This document shows positions 50,453 through 59,848 of a stretch of DNA of 64,000 nt, in pieces. The notes under the pieces were generated by a model. The model was not told the origin of the DNA, searched no databases, and saw only the letters and a list, made by a program, of their open reading frames with translations. Numbering within the stretch: position 1 is the first letter of the stretch; every line of letters begins with the position of its first letter. Origin of the DNA: an uncultured Neglectibacter sp. (GTDB lineage: Bacteria; Bacillota; Clostridia; Oscillospirales; Acutalibacteraceae). The DNA is taken from NCBI GenBank assembly GCA_946554335.1, contig CAMNSA010000008.1:1-64000 (forward strand). The letters are read 5' to 3'. A program made the translations under genes and the position numbers.

Positions 50453-51621
50453 CAGGCGCCTACGAAACAGAAAAACAGCCCTTTGTGGTCATGGCCAAGC
50501 CCGTAGGCTCCCGGTGCAATATGCGCTGCTCTTACTGCTACTATCTGGACAAGGGGAAATACTCCTCCCACGAGAAGCAGACCTGCATGAGCTATCACCT
50601 GTTGGAGCGGCTGATCCGCCAAACCATCGAGGGCTCTCCCGGCCCGGTGGCGTCCTTTGTCTGGCACGGCGGCGAGCCCACCCTTGCCGGACTGGATTTC
50701 TTTCAAAAGGCCGTGGCCCTGGAAAAGAAATATCTGCCCAAGGGCTGGCAGGCTTGGAACAACTTGCAGACCAACGGCCTGCTGCTGAACAAAAGCTGGT
50801 GCCGCTTTTTAAAGGAAAATCATTTTGACGTGGGGCTGAGCGTGGACGGCAGCGAAGCGGTCCACGACAGGCACCGCAGAGACCTGGGCGGAAGCCCCAC
50901 CTATCAAAGGGTGAAGAAGGCGGCTCTTGAAATGAAGGCCGCGGGAGTGGAGCCGGATCTTTTATGTACGGTGAACTCCGCCACAGTAAAGGCCCCTGAA
51001 GAGGTTTTTGAGGCGCTCAAGGAGCTTCCCAGCACCTGGATCCAGTTTATTCCCATCGTGGTGAGGCTCCCTGATGGCTCCTTTGCCCCGGAATCCGTCA
51101 CTCCGGAGGAATACGGGGAGTTCCTCTGCCGAATCTTTGACCTGTGGGTGAAAAACGACCTGGGCAGGGTAGATGTGCAGCTTTTCGCGGAGACCGCCCG
51201 GATCCTTGCCGGTGGGGAGGCAAGCCTGTGCTGGATGTCCCCCACCTGCGGCCGGGCGCTTATCGTGGAGGAGGATGGGGGCGTTTACTCCTGCGACCAC
51301 TTTGTGGATGAAGAACACCGTCTGGGGAACTTATCGGGCGCCAAGCTGCGGGAACTAGCTGACTCCCCCTTTCAAACTGCCTTTGGGCAGCAGAAGGCCT
51401 CCGGCCTTACCGCTCAGTGCAAAAAGTGCCCTTGGTATCGGTTCTGCGGCGGAGGCTGTCCGAAGGACCGCTTCTCCCTCTCCCGGGAGGGAGAAGAAGG
51501 ACAGTATTACCTGTGCGAGGGCTTGGAAAAATTCTTCTCCCACAGCGTTCCTGTCCTTGAGCGGATCATGGAGCTGAGCCGCAGCGGCATGACGCCGGAA
51601 AAGATCATGAAAGCACTTTAA
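50449..51621 (+). CDS. Anaerobic sulfatase maturase-type radical SAM/SPASM enzyme
   Basis: 390 aa. The radical SAM motif CNMRCSYC (Cys ~23, 27, 30) is preceded by MAKPVGSR. The anSME strings WHGGEPTLAG and LSVDG are present. SPASM Cys clusters occur near 265-275 (CWMSPTCGR), 285 (YSCDHF) and 325-345 (CKKCPWYRFCGGGCP). Such enzymes convert Cys or Ser of sulfatases to formylglycine. No sulfatase gene is in the window, so the substrate is elsewhere or of another kind. It starts inside the stop of the hydrolase gene. Confidence 0.92.
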   Translation: MTGAYETEKQPFVVMAKPVGSRCNMRCSYCYYLDKGKYSSHEKQTCMSYHLLERLIRQTIEGSPGPVASFVWHGGEPTLAGLDFFQKAVALEKKYLPKGWQAWNNLQTNGLLLNKSWCRFLKENHFDVGLSVDGSEAVHDRHRRDLGGSPTYQRVKKAALEMKAAGVEPDLLCTVNSATVKAPEEVFEALKELPSTWIQFIPIVVRLPDGSFAPESVTPEEYGEFLCRIFDLWVKNDLGRVDVQLFAETARILAGGEASLCWMSPTCGRALIVEEDGGVYSCDHFVDEEHRLGNLSGAKLRELADSPFQTAFGQQKASGLTAQCKKCPWYRFCGGGCPKDRFSLSREGEEGQYYLCEGLEKFFSHSVPVLERIMELSRSGMTPEKIMKAL

Positions 51622-51638
51622 GAATGGAGGCAGAGCTC

Positions 51639-52148
51639 ATGGAAATTATGGAAGCCATCAAAGAACGGTACTCTCTTCGGAGCTTTTCCCAAAAGGAGAT
51701 CGAGCCGGAGAAGCTTCAAAAGATTCTGGAGGCCGGACGGCTGGCCCCCACAGCCGCCAATCAGCAGCGCACCCGGGCGATCGTGGTCACAGATCCGAAG
51801 CTCAGGAAGGGCATGGCGGAAGCCTGCAGCAATCAGAAATTTGTAGGCGAGGCCCCAGCCATCCTGGTGTTGTGCGCGGATGATGAACGGATCATGCGCT
51901 GCGGGCAGTCCGCCCGGGGAATCGACTGCGCCATCGCCCTGTCCTTCATGTGTCTGGAAGCGGCAGCCTTAGGCATCGAGGGCTGCTGGATCGGCTCCTT
52001 CGACCCGGAACAGGTGCGAAAGCTTCTCTCAATCCCGGAGGGCTATGTGATCCCCGCCGTCTATCCCCTGGGATACCCGAAAGAGGACGACGGTGTGCGC
52101 AGAGAAAAGAAACCCATGGAAGAGTTTTTCGTATCCAATCGGTTTTAG
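51639..52148 (+). CDS. Nitroreductase-family protein
   Basis: I chose ATG at 51639, 8 bases after GGAGG. The 169-aa protein shows the FMN-binding RYSLRSF string (~9-15), LAPTAANQQRTRAI (~35-48) and GIEGCWIGSF (~112-121). It is on the short side for the family. It probably reduces a quinone or nitro compound with NAD(P)H. It is the last gene of the operon. Confidence 0.88.
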   Translation: MEIMEAIKERYSLRSFSQKEIEPEKLQKILEAGRLAPTAANQQRTRAIVVTDPKLRKGMAEACSNQKFVGEAPAILVLCADDERIMRCGQSARGIDCAIALSFMCLEAAALGIEGCWIGSFDPEQVRKLLSIPEGYVIPAVYPLGYPKEDDGVRREKKPMEEFFVSNRF

Positions 52149-52162
52149 CTTCTCTTTTTGAT

Positions 52163-52203
52163 AAAAAACTCCTGCCGCAGGCACTTGCGGCAGGAGTTTT
52201 TTT
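52163..52203. terminator. Bidirectional terminator
   Basis: 17-bp perfect stem (ACTCCTGCCGCA core) around a 6-base loop with T and A runs on the two sides. It is shared by the nitroreductase and Na/Pi genes. Confidence 0.9.
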
Positions 52204-52206
52204 ATC

Positions 52207-53826
52207 TCATGATCCGGCATAGGCGATATAGGTCAAATGGTCTCCCAGACGCTCCAGGTTGGAAACCAGATTGATGAAGATCCCGCTGGAATCCGCCTTA
52301 CATTCGCCTCGGTTGAGCCGCTGGATGTGTCGGTCGATCAACTGCTTTCTCATGGCGTCGATCTCATTTTCCGCCTCATCCACCTGGGGCAGAAGATCCG
52401 TGGCCTTTTGGAGGATCACCTGCTTGGTCAAGCTATAGAGTGTTTCGATCTGCTGGGCCATTTTCTCCACCTCAGAAAGCACGCTTTCGGAGAAGGTGAG
52501 GTCGTTCGACAAAGCCCTCTGGGTGTATTTTGTGAAGTTATCCGCAATCTCCGCGATCCTCATAACGTCCCCCACATTGCTGTGGAGATTGGAAATGCTG
52601 CGCTCGTCGGACAGCTTGCTTTGCGCGGAAAGGCGGATCAGATAATTGGTGATGGATCGGCTGATCTCACCGGCCCGCTCGATCAGCTGCTGAGTGGGTT
52701 CGATCAGGTCCCGGTCCCGCTCAACGAAAGAGGAAAAGCCTGTCCGAAAGGCCTGCATGGCGGTATCTGACAGACGCACCAGCTCCTTTTCCAGCTGAGA
52801 GATGGCAAGGGAGGCGGACGCAAGCATTCTGTCGTCCAGATAGGTCTTCTCCTCCTCTTTTTTCTTCTCCGGAATCAGGAATTGGGAGATCCTTACAAAT
52901 TCTCTGGAGAACGGCAGAAACAGAACGGTACAGGTCACATTGAAAAAGGTATGGAACATGGCGATCTGCATGGCGGGGGCAGAAAACCATCTGCGGAAGG
53001 TGTATTCCATAAAATCCGGAAAACCCAGCAGGACAAAGAAGAACAGAAGCGAACCCAAAGAGTTAAACAGCAGATGGATGAGACTTGCCCGCTTTGCGTT
53101 GACTCCGGCGGTAAAGGAGGACATCACCGCCGTCACGCAGGAGCCGATATTGGTGCCTAAAATGATAAACAGCACTTCATTCTGACCGTTTCCGATAGTG
53201 AGCCCGGCCACGGACATGGCGATGATCACCGAGGTAGTGGCAGAGCTGGACTGCACCAGAGCAGTGAGAAATATTCCCAACAGGAATAGAAGGAAGGGAT
53301 TTGTTACTGTCTGGAAGATTCCCTGTATGGCGTCCCGGCTGCTCTTCATGGAATCTGACATCAGGGAAAGGCCGATGAAGATGAGCCCCAGCCCCGCCGT
53401 GATCAGCCCCAGCTTCTGTGTGCTGTCTTTTTTTCCGATAATTGCGAGCATGATACCTGCAAAAGAGAGGATCTGAATATAGGTCGTGATGGGAAAAGCG
53501 CTTAAAGCGGCGATCTGCGCGGTGATCGTGGTACCGATATTGGCGCCCATGATCATTGCTGTAGCCTGATACAGATTCATGATCCCCACATTGACGAAGC
53601 CCACGATCAACACTGTGGTGACGCCGGAGCTTTGGATCAGCGCCGTGGCTGCCGTTCCAACTCCTACATTGACAAGCTTCCGGTCGGCCGTCTTTTCAAA
53701 CAGCGCCCGGATCTTTCCGGTGGCAAGCTGCTCCACATTGGCAGTCAACAAATGTACGCCTACCAGAAACACGCCTGTCCCGGCTAAGAGCTTTACGAGA
53801 AATAAGGTAAGTTCTGATAAAGTCAT
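52207..53826 (-). CDS. Na/Pi-cotransporter family protein with PhoU-like tail
   Basis: 539 aa. The N-terminal half has two Na_Pi_cotrans repeats with QSSGVTTVLIVGFVN and QSSSATTSVIIAMSV (~65-80 and ~190-205). The C-terminal ~200 residues form a PhoU-like helical domain (YLDDRMLASASLAISQLEKEL onward). The product should be a membrane phosphate exporter/importer linked to Na+. GAGGGGG precedes the ATG. Upstream are a strong promoter and a yybP-ykoY-type riboswitch with a terminator. Confidence 0.92.
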   Translation of the reverse strand: MTLSELTLFLVKLLAGTGVFLVGVHLLTANVEQLATGKIRALFEKTADRKLVNVGVGTAATALIQSSGVTTVLIVGFVNVGIMNLYQATAMIMGANIGTTITAQIAALSAFPITTYIQILSFAGIMLAIIGKKDSTQKLGLITAGLGLIFIGLSLMSDSMKSSRDAIQGIFQTVTNPFLLFLLGIFLTALVQSSSATTSVIIAMSVAGLTIGNGQNEVLFIILGTNIGSCVTAVMSSFTAGVNAKRASLIHLLFNSLGSLLFFFVLLGFPDFMEYTFRRWFSAPAMQIAMFHTFFNVTCTVLFLPFSREFVRISQFLIPEKKKEEEKTYLDDRMLASASLAISQLEKELVRLSDTAMQAFRTGFSSFVERDRDLIEPTQQLIERAGEISRSITNYLIRLSAQSKLSDERSISNLHSNVGDVMRIAEIADNFTKYTQRALSNDLTFSESVLSEVEKMAQQIETLYSLTKQVILQKATDLLPQVDEAENEIDAMRKQLIDRHIQRLNRGECKADSSGIFINLVSNLERLGDHLTYIAYAGS

Positions 53827-53890
53827 AGGATCCCCCTCGTTTACTCATTCATCGTGAAAGAGCTGACATGGCCGAAAAGCTCGCACATAC

Positions 53891-53934
53891 AAAAAGCGAG
53901 GCAATGCCGTTACGAAGAACAGCAAAGTCTCGCC
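53891..53934 (-). terminator. Riboswitch expression-platform terminator
   Basis: Minus strand GCGAGACTTTGC pairs with GCATTGCCTCGC (with internal mismatches) and is followed by TTTTTG. The left arm is also the 3' strand of the riboswitch aptamer, so aptamer folding should prevent the terminator. Confidence 0.6.
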
Positions 53935-54020
53935 ATTTCATTGCAAAGCCGGGCCCAAAGGCCGTACTGACGGCTGAGCAAGCACGGGAAAGTTTTTCCG
54001 TGCCGGCTACTCCCTTTACC
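53921..54020 (-). promoter_or_regulatory. yybP-ykoY-type (manganese) riboswitch
   Basis: The minus-strand leader begins GGTAAAGGGAGTAGCC, contains CAGCCGTCAGTACGGC and ends GGCGAGACTTTGC. These correspond to the conserved opening AAAGGGGAGUAGC, the CGUCA loop and the closing GCRAGACYUU of the yybP-ykoY RNA. It is followed by a terminator and the Na/Pi-type gene. yybP-ykoY RNAs sense Mn2+ and usually turn on expression. The family call is by eye. Confidence 0.75.
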
Positions 54021-54025
54021 ACTTA

Positions 54026-54054
54026 TATATACCTTATTTTTTCCCTCTTGTCAA
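54026..54054 (-). promoter_or_regulatory. Strong sigma-70 promoter upstream of the riboswitch
   Basis: Minus strand consensus TTGACA (54054-54049), a 17-bp spacer and TATATA (54031-54026), directly before the riboswitch start. Confidence 0.85.
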
Positions 54055-54150
54055 TGGGTTTCGCCTTTCCCCCTGCCGGGGATTCTTGAAAGGCGCCCGG
54101 CACAGTGTTATACTGTAGCAAAAAAACGAGGACCGCTTTCAGGAGGCAGT

Positions 54151-54903
54151 ATGTATTTAAACGCCATCGAAAAGGGCAGAGCGCCGTCACAGGAGGAAAC
54201 TTATTTAAACGAGATCCCCGCCATCCGACAGCTTTCCACCCTGACATTTTCCAAGCCCGTCACTTTTTTCATCGGGGAAAACGGCAGCGGAAAATCCACC
54301 TTGCTGGAGGCCATCGCCGCGGCCTTCGGCTTCAATCCGGAGGGAGGCTCCAGAAACTTCCGGTTTTCCACCGCGGACACCCATTCCGGGCTCTACCGGC
54401 TTTTTAGCCTGCACAAGGGTCCCTACCGGCCCCGGGACGGCTTCTTTCTGCGGGCGGAAAGCTTTTACAACACGGCGACAGAGGTGGACCGTCTCTCCCG
54501 GCTGCTTCCGGACGACAGCCCGGATCCGAAATATTTTGAACTGTATGGGGGAAAAAGCCTACACAAGCAATCCCATGGGGAAAGTTTTCTCTCCCTTGTT
54601 CTCCACCGTTTTTTCGGGCATGGGATCTATCTGCTGGACGAGCCGGAAGCCGCTCTCTCCCCCTCCCGACAGCTTACCCTGCTCACTCAGATCCACTGCC
54701 TGGTAAAGGAGGATTCTCAGTTCCTGATCGCCACCCACTCTCCCATTCTCATGGCCTATCCGGAAAGCGAGCTTCTGCTCCTGGATGAAAAGGGGATCCA
54801 CTCGGTTTCCTACCGGGAAACCGAGCACTATCAAATCACCAAAAGCTTTCTGGACAATCCGGGCCGAATGCTTCGGATCCTGCTGGAAGAAGAAAAGGAA
54901 TAA
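54151..54903 (+). CDS. AAA/ABC-type ATPase (AAA_21-like)
   Basis: 250 aa. Walker A GENGSGKSTLLEA (~44-56), an ABC signature-like HGESFLSLV (~142-150), Walker B IYLLDEPEAALSPSRQ (~160-175) and ATHSPILMA with the switch His. Stand-alone ATPases of this kind occur in many roles, including defence; nothing here indicates a particular one. AGGAGG precedes the ATG. It is flanked by convergent GAPDH and a terminator. Confidence 0.85.
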   Translation: MYLNAIEKGRAPSQEETYLNEIPAIRQLSTLTFSKPVTFFIGENGSGKSTLLEAIAAAFGFNPEGGSRNFRFSTADTHSGLYRLFSLHKGPYRPRDGFFLRAESFYNTATEVDRLSRLLPDDSPDPKYFELYGGKSLHKQSHGESFLSLVLHRFFGHGIYLLDEPEAALSPSRQLTLLTQIHCLVKEDSQFLIATHSPILMAYPESELLLLDEKGIHSVSYRETEHYQITKSFLDNPGRMLRILLEEEKE

Positions 54904-54935
54904 AAAAACGATTTTTTGATCCCTGACAGAATAAA

Positions 54936-54985
54936 AAAGCGCCCGCGGAAGAAGAGTTGTCCCTTCGTTCCGCGGGCGTGTTTTC
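54936..54985. terminator. Terminator between ATPase and GAPDH genes
   Basis: 12-bp stem GCGCCCGCGGAA / TTCCGCGGGCGT around an ~17-base loop, followed by T residues; serves the convergent genes. Confidence 0.8.
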
Positions 54986-54999
54986 CTGCTTAGGAAAAT

Positions 55000-56013
55000 T
55001 TAGATCTCAGCAAAATACTTGATAGTGCGAACCATCTGGCTGGTGTAGCTGTTCTCGTTATCGTACCAGGAAACTACCTGAACCTGATACAGGCCGTCGC
55101 CGATCTCAGCAACCATGGTCTGAGTGGCGTCGAAGAGAGAGCCATAGGTGATGCCGATGATATCGGAGGAAACCAGCTCTTCCTCGGTGTAGCCGAAGGA
55201 ATCAGAGGAGGCAGCCTTCATGGCGGCGTTGATGCCTTCCTTGGTGATGTTGTTGCCCTTCACCACAGCTACCAAAATGGTGGTAGAGCCGGTGGGAACG
55301 GGAACACGCTGAGCGGAGCCGATCAGCTTGCCGTTGAGCTCGGGAATTACCAGGCCGATGGCCTTGGCAGCGCCGGTGGAGTTGGGAACGATGTTCACAG
55401 CGGCGGCGCGGGCACGACGGAGGTCACCCTTTCTGTGGGGGCCGTCCAGCACCATCTGATCGCCGGTAAAGGCATGAACGGTAGTCATGATGCCGCTCTG
55501 AATGGGAGCATACTTGTTCAGGGTGTCGGCCATGGGCGCCAGGCAGTTGGTGGTGCAGGAAGCGGCGGAGATGATCTGATCATCCTTGGTCAGAGTCTTC
55601 TCGTTTACGCTGTATACGATGGTCTTCAGGTCGTTTCCGGCAGGAGCGGAGATAACGACCTTCTTGGCGCCGGCGTCGATATGAGCCTGGCTCTTAGCCT
55701 TGGAGGTGTAGAAGCCGGTACATTCCAGCACAACATCTACGCCGATCTGGCCCCAGGGCAGATCCTTCGCGTCCTTCTCGGCATAGATCTTGATAGTCTT
55801 GCCGTCTACGGTGATGGAATCCTCTCCGGCTTCCACCTTATCGCACAGAGCATAGCGGCCCTGAGCGGAATCGTACTTCAGCAGGTGAGCCAGCATTTTG
55901 GGGCTGGTCAGATCGTTGATGGCCACGATCTCGTAGCCCGCGGCGCCGAACATCTGGCGAAAAGCCAGGCGGCCGATGCGGCCGAAACCGTTAATCGCAA
56001 CTTTGACAGACAT
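55000..56013 (-). CDS. gap: Glyceraldehyde-3-phosphate dehydrogenase, type I
   Basis: 337 aa. The Rossmann GFGRIGRL string (~9-16), catalytic [12 protein letters not shown] with the active Cys ~153, the His-containing [10 protein letters not shown] (~178-187) and the C-terminal [13 protein letters not shown]. Converts glyceraldehyde-3-phosphate to 1,3-bisphosphoglycerate. AGGAGG precedes the ATG. The gene is alone, not with pgk-tpi in this window. Confidence 0.98.
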   Translation of the reverse strand: MSVKVAINGFGRIGRLAFRQMFGAAGYEIVAINDLTSPKMLAHLLKYDSAQGRYALCDKVEAGEDSITVDGKTIKIYAEKDAKDLPWGQIGVDVVLECTGFYTSKAKSQAHIDAGAKKVVISAPAGNDLKTIVYSVNEKTLTKDDQIISAASCTTNCLAPMADTLNKYAPIQSGIMTTVHAFTGDQMVLDGPHRKGDLRRARAAAVNIVPNSTGAAKAIGLVIPELNGKLIGSAQRVPVPTGSTTILVAVVKGNNITKEGINAAMKAASSDSFGYTEEELVSSDIIGITYGSLFDATQTMVAEIGDGLYQVQVVSWYDNENSYTSQMVRTIKYFAEI

Positions 56014-56134
56014 TGGTATGACCTCCTAAGAAAGTATAATAGGACTTTTCCTTTTTCTATTCTAATCCAACTTGAGAAAATTTACAAGTCCCCCAAAAGA
56101 AAATTCTGGCATTTTTCTTCCCGCCGCAGAATCC

Positions 56135-57031
56135 TCAGTCCGCGCGAAACCGCTTATTGGGACGCGCAGGGACGGGTTCTTCCTGCTCTTCCCCCACCGG
56201 GCGGCTGATGCTGTACCTGCGGAAGGTGACCAGGAACACCAGCAAAAAGGCGGCGACTCCCAGGCTGGAAAGCTGCATCATGGCGGGGATCTCCCCGGAA
56301 TAGCTTTTCCCAAGCGCCAACAGCGCCAGATTGGAAAGAGCGTAGGTAACTGTAAGGATCACCGCCGTAAGCCCTGTGACAAAAAGGCGCTTCGCCGCCC
56401 CCTCTTCGTCCACCCCGGCTAAAAGCTTGCACAGGTAGAACAGGGCCAGCAGCATGGAGGCGCCCCCCATCACAGCGAAGAAATTTTCCACGAAGGAGGA
56501 GGAACGGGCATAGAACACATAGACCAACACCAGGTAAGCGATCCCCCACAGCACCGCCGCAAGATACAAAAGCGGCGCCCTTTCCAGATTGTTCTTACCC
56601 ATAAAGAAGCCAATGGAGGCGTAAAGCTGCACAAACCCAAACAGCAGGCAGGCCGCGGAAAACAGCAGATGGAGAACGCCCCTCTCGCTGGACTCAAAGG
56701 AGGCGAACCCCGTCTTTTTATAATTGATGTAATCCACCAGCTGCAAAACACTGCTGAGGATCAGGATCAGGCCCGAGATGGCGGCCACCGCCCCTAACCC
56801 CGCGTTTTTTCTGGGCACATAGGGGCCGAAATACCGGCGGGACCGAAAGCACATCACACAGGCCAAAGCGCAGGCAGCCACCGTAAAGCCCAGGCAGAGC
56901 CAGGCAGTAAGACCGCCGTCAGTGGCAAAGCCCGTATCGTAATCGTAAAAATACAGCATATGCACCACGCGTAGAAGGACGCCTCCCGCAAAGCCCACGC
57001 AGGTCACTTTCAGCGCATTGAGAACATTCAT
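56135..57031 (-). CDS. Hypothetical polytopic membrane protein
   Basis: 298 aa with about eight hydrophobic segments and a basic/acidic C-tail. GAGGAAG precedes the ATG. No conserved motif is recognised. It lies between gap and citrate synthase on the same strand, with ~120 bp on the gap side. Confidence 0.75.
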   Translation of the reverse strand: MNVLNALKVTCVGFAGGVLLRVVHMLYFYDYDTGFATDGGLTAWLCLGFTVAACALACVMCFRSRRYFGPYVPRKNAGLGAVAAISGLILILSSVLQLVDYINYKKTGFASFESSERGVLHLLFSAACLLFGFVQLYASIGFFMGKNNLERAPLLYLAAVLWGIAYLVLVYVFYARSSSFVENFFAVMGGASMLLALFYLCKLLAGVDEEGAAKRLFVTGLTAVILTVTYALSNLALLALGKSYSGEIPAMMQLSSLGVAAFLLVFLVTFRRYSISRPVGEEQEEPVPARPNKRFRAD

Positions 57032-57209
57032 CGCTTTTCTTCCTCGCTAAGAGTTCCCGAAGCCGCAGCTTCGGGAACAAAATTGTTTTCGCGGCAGAAG
57101 CGCCTTCGGAAAGCGGAATTTCTCCCACTTTCCGGAAAGACACTCCTGCGGCGCAATCATTCTACCACAAAATGGTAAACTTTCCAAGGGATTTCCCGGA
57201 AAAAGAGTC

Positions 57210-58577
57210 TCAGCGCCGATCTAACGGCACATATTCCTGTCTGGTTTCCAGCGCCCGGTAGGCCGGACGCATGATCCTGCCTCCGGTGGTCAGCTCCTCG
57301 ATGCGGTGGGCGCACCAGCCGGAAATACGAGACACTGCGAACATGGGCGTATAAAGCTCCTCCGGGATCCCCAGCATTTCATAAATCAGGCCGGAATAGA
57401 AATCCACATTGGCGCTGATAACCTTGTTGTTCCCTGTGACCTTCCGAAACGCCCTGGGAGACAGCTTTTCCACCAGCTCGTAAAAGGCCAGTTTCTCTTC
57501 AAAGCCCTTTTGCTTGGCAAGGTTTCTCGCTTTGGATTTGAGGATCACCGCCCTTGGATCTGACAGGGTGTAAATGGCGTGTCCCATGCCGTAGATCAGG
57601 CCGCTGTGATCCGCCGCCTCCTTTTTGAGGATCTTTTCCAGATAGGCGGAGACCTCGTCCTCGTCTGCGAGGTCCTTCACATGCTCCATGATATCGGCCA
57701 TCATCATGTGCACCTGATGGTTCGCGCCGCCGTGGCGAAAGCCCTTCAAAGAACCGATGGCCGCTCCGATAGCGGAATAAATATCAGTCCCTGCCGAGGT
57801 CAGCACACGGGTGGTGAAGGTGGAGTTATTTCCCCCGCCGTGCTCCGCGTGAAGCACCATGCACAGATCCAGAAGCCTTGCCTCTTCCTCCGTGAATTTC
57901 CGGTCGGGACGAAGGCCGTTCAGAATGGCCTGGGCCGTGCAATGAGTCGGCTCGTAGGGATGGAAGAACATACTCTCCCGGTCAAAGTGCCTGCGCTTTA
58001 CCTGATAGGCATAAAGCATAATAGAGGGCATCCGGGCGATTAAAGAGATGCTCTGCCGCATATTATTTTCCAGGGAGAGATCGTCCGGGTCGTCGTCATA
58101 GGAATAGAGCGCCAACACGGAACGGGCCAGCTTGTTCATCACATTTTTGGAGGGAGCCTTGATGATCATATCCTCTACAAAGTACTCAGGCAGCTCCCGG
58201 TTGTCGTAAAGCAGGTCGCAGATCCGCTTGAACTGCCGTTTGTCCGGCAGCTTTCCAAAAATCAACAGCCACACGATCTCCTCAAAGGCAAAGCGGCCCT
58301 CCGCCTCGCAGCCCTTGACGATGTCCTCGATATCCAACCCGCGGTAGGTAAGCCTGCCCACATCCGGCACCTTGTCGCCGTCGTCGATCAGATAGCCGTG
58401 AACATTGCAGACATGGGTAAGCCCCGCCATCACGCCGGTGCCGTCAGGGTTACGAAGCCCCCGCTTGACCAGATTCTGTTCATACTCCTGCTGGGTAAAG
58501 AAATTGTGGGCCCGGTATTCCGCGCACAGCTCCTGGATGGTAGTGCTGGTCGCGCTCTCGTTGTTCAGTCTCTGCAT
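57210..58577 (-). CDS. gltA: Citrate synthase
   Basis: 455 aa. The large-domain strings GLDIEDIVKGCEAEG and GFRHGGANHQVHMM, and the catalytic HAEHGGGNNSTFTTR (His) and YGMGHAIYTLSDPRA (His/Arg) are present. Condenses oxaloacetate with acetyl-CoA. The exact substrate (citrate or methylcitrate) cannot be fixed by eye. GAGGCGGAG precedes the ATG. It diverges from the SpoIID gene across an AT-rich region. Confidence 0.93.
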   Translation of the reverse strand: MQRLNNESATSTTIQELCAEYRAHNFFTQQEYEQNLVKRGLRNPDGTGVMAGLTHVCNVHGYLIDDGDKVPDVGRLTYRGLDIEDIVKGCEAEGRFAFEEIVWLLIFGKLPDKRQFKRICDLLYDNRELPEYFVEDMIIKAPSKNVMNKLARSVLALYSYDDDPDDLSLENNMRQSISLIARMPSIMLYAYQVKRRHFDRESMFFHPYEPTHCTAQAILNGLRPDRKFTEEEARLLDLCMVLHAEHGGGNNSTFTTRVLTSAGTDIYSAIGAAIGSLKGFRHGGANHQVHMMMADIMEHVKDLADEDEVSAYLEKILKKEAADHSGLIYGMGHAIYTLSDPRAVILKSKARNLAKQKGFEEKLAFYELVEKLSPRAFRKVTGNNKVISANVDFYSGLIYEMLGIPEELYTPMFAVSRISGWCAHRIEELTTGGRIMRPAYRALETRQEYVPLDRR

Positions 58578-58771
58578 GGAAACTCCGCCTCTCTTTCAGA
58601 TTATCCCTGGCTTCTCTCACTCTTTTTGAATAATTACCCCTGATTGTAGCCCATCTGACCGCTAAAGTCAATCAATTTTGCAATTTTATGTTTTAAAAAA
58701 TTCATTTTTTCAAAAATTGCCCAAGATTTCCGAAAAAATGAGAAAAAATTTAAATGAGGAAGGTTAAAAAA

Positions 58772-59848
58772 ATGCAAAAACATGAAATTAAAGGTTCTCT
58801 CAAGCATCTCCTGCTGCTCTTTTTGGCCTTTTACGGGATCATCACTTTGATCCCCCTGGGGGCCTGGGGCATTTCCCACCTCAAAGGTTCGGAGGAAGCG
58901 GGGTCTTCTCCCTCCTCTTCGGCTCCTGAAAGTGCAGAGAAAGAGGAAACGCTCCCCTCCATTCCGGGATTTCTGGACACGGAAAGTCCCACATTCAGCT
59001 CAAAGGATTCCTTCGTACTCTATGACGCGGCCCGGGGAGAGCTTTTCGAGGTGCCTGCTGACGAGTTTCTTCCGGCGGCATTAGCCTGTGAAATGGACCT
59101 CTCCGCTCCAAGAGAAGCGTTGAAAGCCCAGGCGGTAGCCATCTCCACCCTCTACCGGTGGAAGCGGGAAAACGAGGAGAAGGTGCAGGGGGCCGATTTT
59201 GCCTGCGACAGCGAAAACTGGCTGGTCTATGTGACTGAGGAGCAGATGCGTGAGCGTTGGGGGGAGGACTTCGCAGAATACTACGGCCTTTTGCGGCAGG
59301 TGTGCGAAGAGACGAAGGACGAGCTGCTCACATGGGAGAAGAAACCCATCTGCGCCTGCTATTTCGCCATCGGCGCCGGGAGCACGGAAACCGCCGGAAA
59401 CATCTGGGAGGAAGACCTGCCCTATTTAAAGGCGGTGGCAAGCCCCGGAGATCTGCTTTGCGACGGGTTTCTCACTACTGTGGATATTCCCTTTGAGGAG
59501 CTTATTTCAAAGCTCACCGGGGCCTTTCCGGAGCGCGCTTTGGACAGCACCCTTTCAAAGGAGGACTGGTTCCAGAGGGAAAAGCGCACTCCCCGGGGGT
59601 ATCTGCAAAGCCTGTCGGTCATGGGGGCTGATTTTACCGGGGCAGAGCTTCGGGACGCCCTTTCCCTGCGCAGCACCAATTTTCAGGTGGCCCTCACGGA
59701 AGAAGGCTTCCATTTCACCGTAAAGGGATGGGGGCATGGCGTGGGGATGAGCCAGGCAGGCGCCATCTTTCTCGCGAAGCAGGGCGCGGACTATCGGGAG
59801 ATCCTCGCCCACTATTATCCCGGCTCAACGCTTTTGTCCGCCGTCTGA
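58772..59848 (+). CDS. spoIID: SpoIID/LytB-domain protein
   Basis: I chose ATG at 58772, 8 bases after GAGGAAGG. One N-terminal transmembrane helix (~15-36), then a Ser/Glu-rich linker. The SpoIID/LytB domain follows with FLPAALACEMDLSAPREALKAQAVAI (~103-128) and a C-terminal GWGHGVGMSQAGA. SpoIID is a lytic transglycosylase needed for engulfment in sporulation. The 3' end overlaps the convergent MscS gene by 34 bp. Confidence 0.9.
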   Translation: MQKHEIKGSLKHLLLLFLAFYGIITLIPLGAWGISHLKGSEEAGSSPSSSAPESAEKEETLPSIPGFLDTESPTFSSKDSFVLYDAARGELFEVPADEFLPAALACEMDLSAPREALKAQAVAISTLYRWKRENEEKVQGADFACDSENWLVYVTEEQMRERWGEDFAEYYGLLRQVCEETKDELLTWEKKPICACYFAIGAGSTETAGNIWEEDLPYLKAVASPGDLLCDGFLTTVDIPFEELISKLTGAFPERALDSTLSKEDWFQREKRTPRGYLQSLSVMGADFTGAELRDALSLRSTNFQVALTEEGFHFTVKGWGHGVGMSQAGAIFLAKQGADYREILAHYYPGSTLLSAV

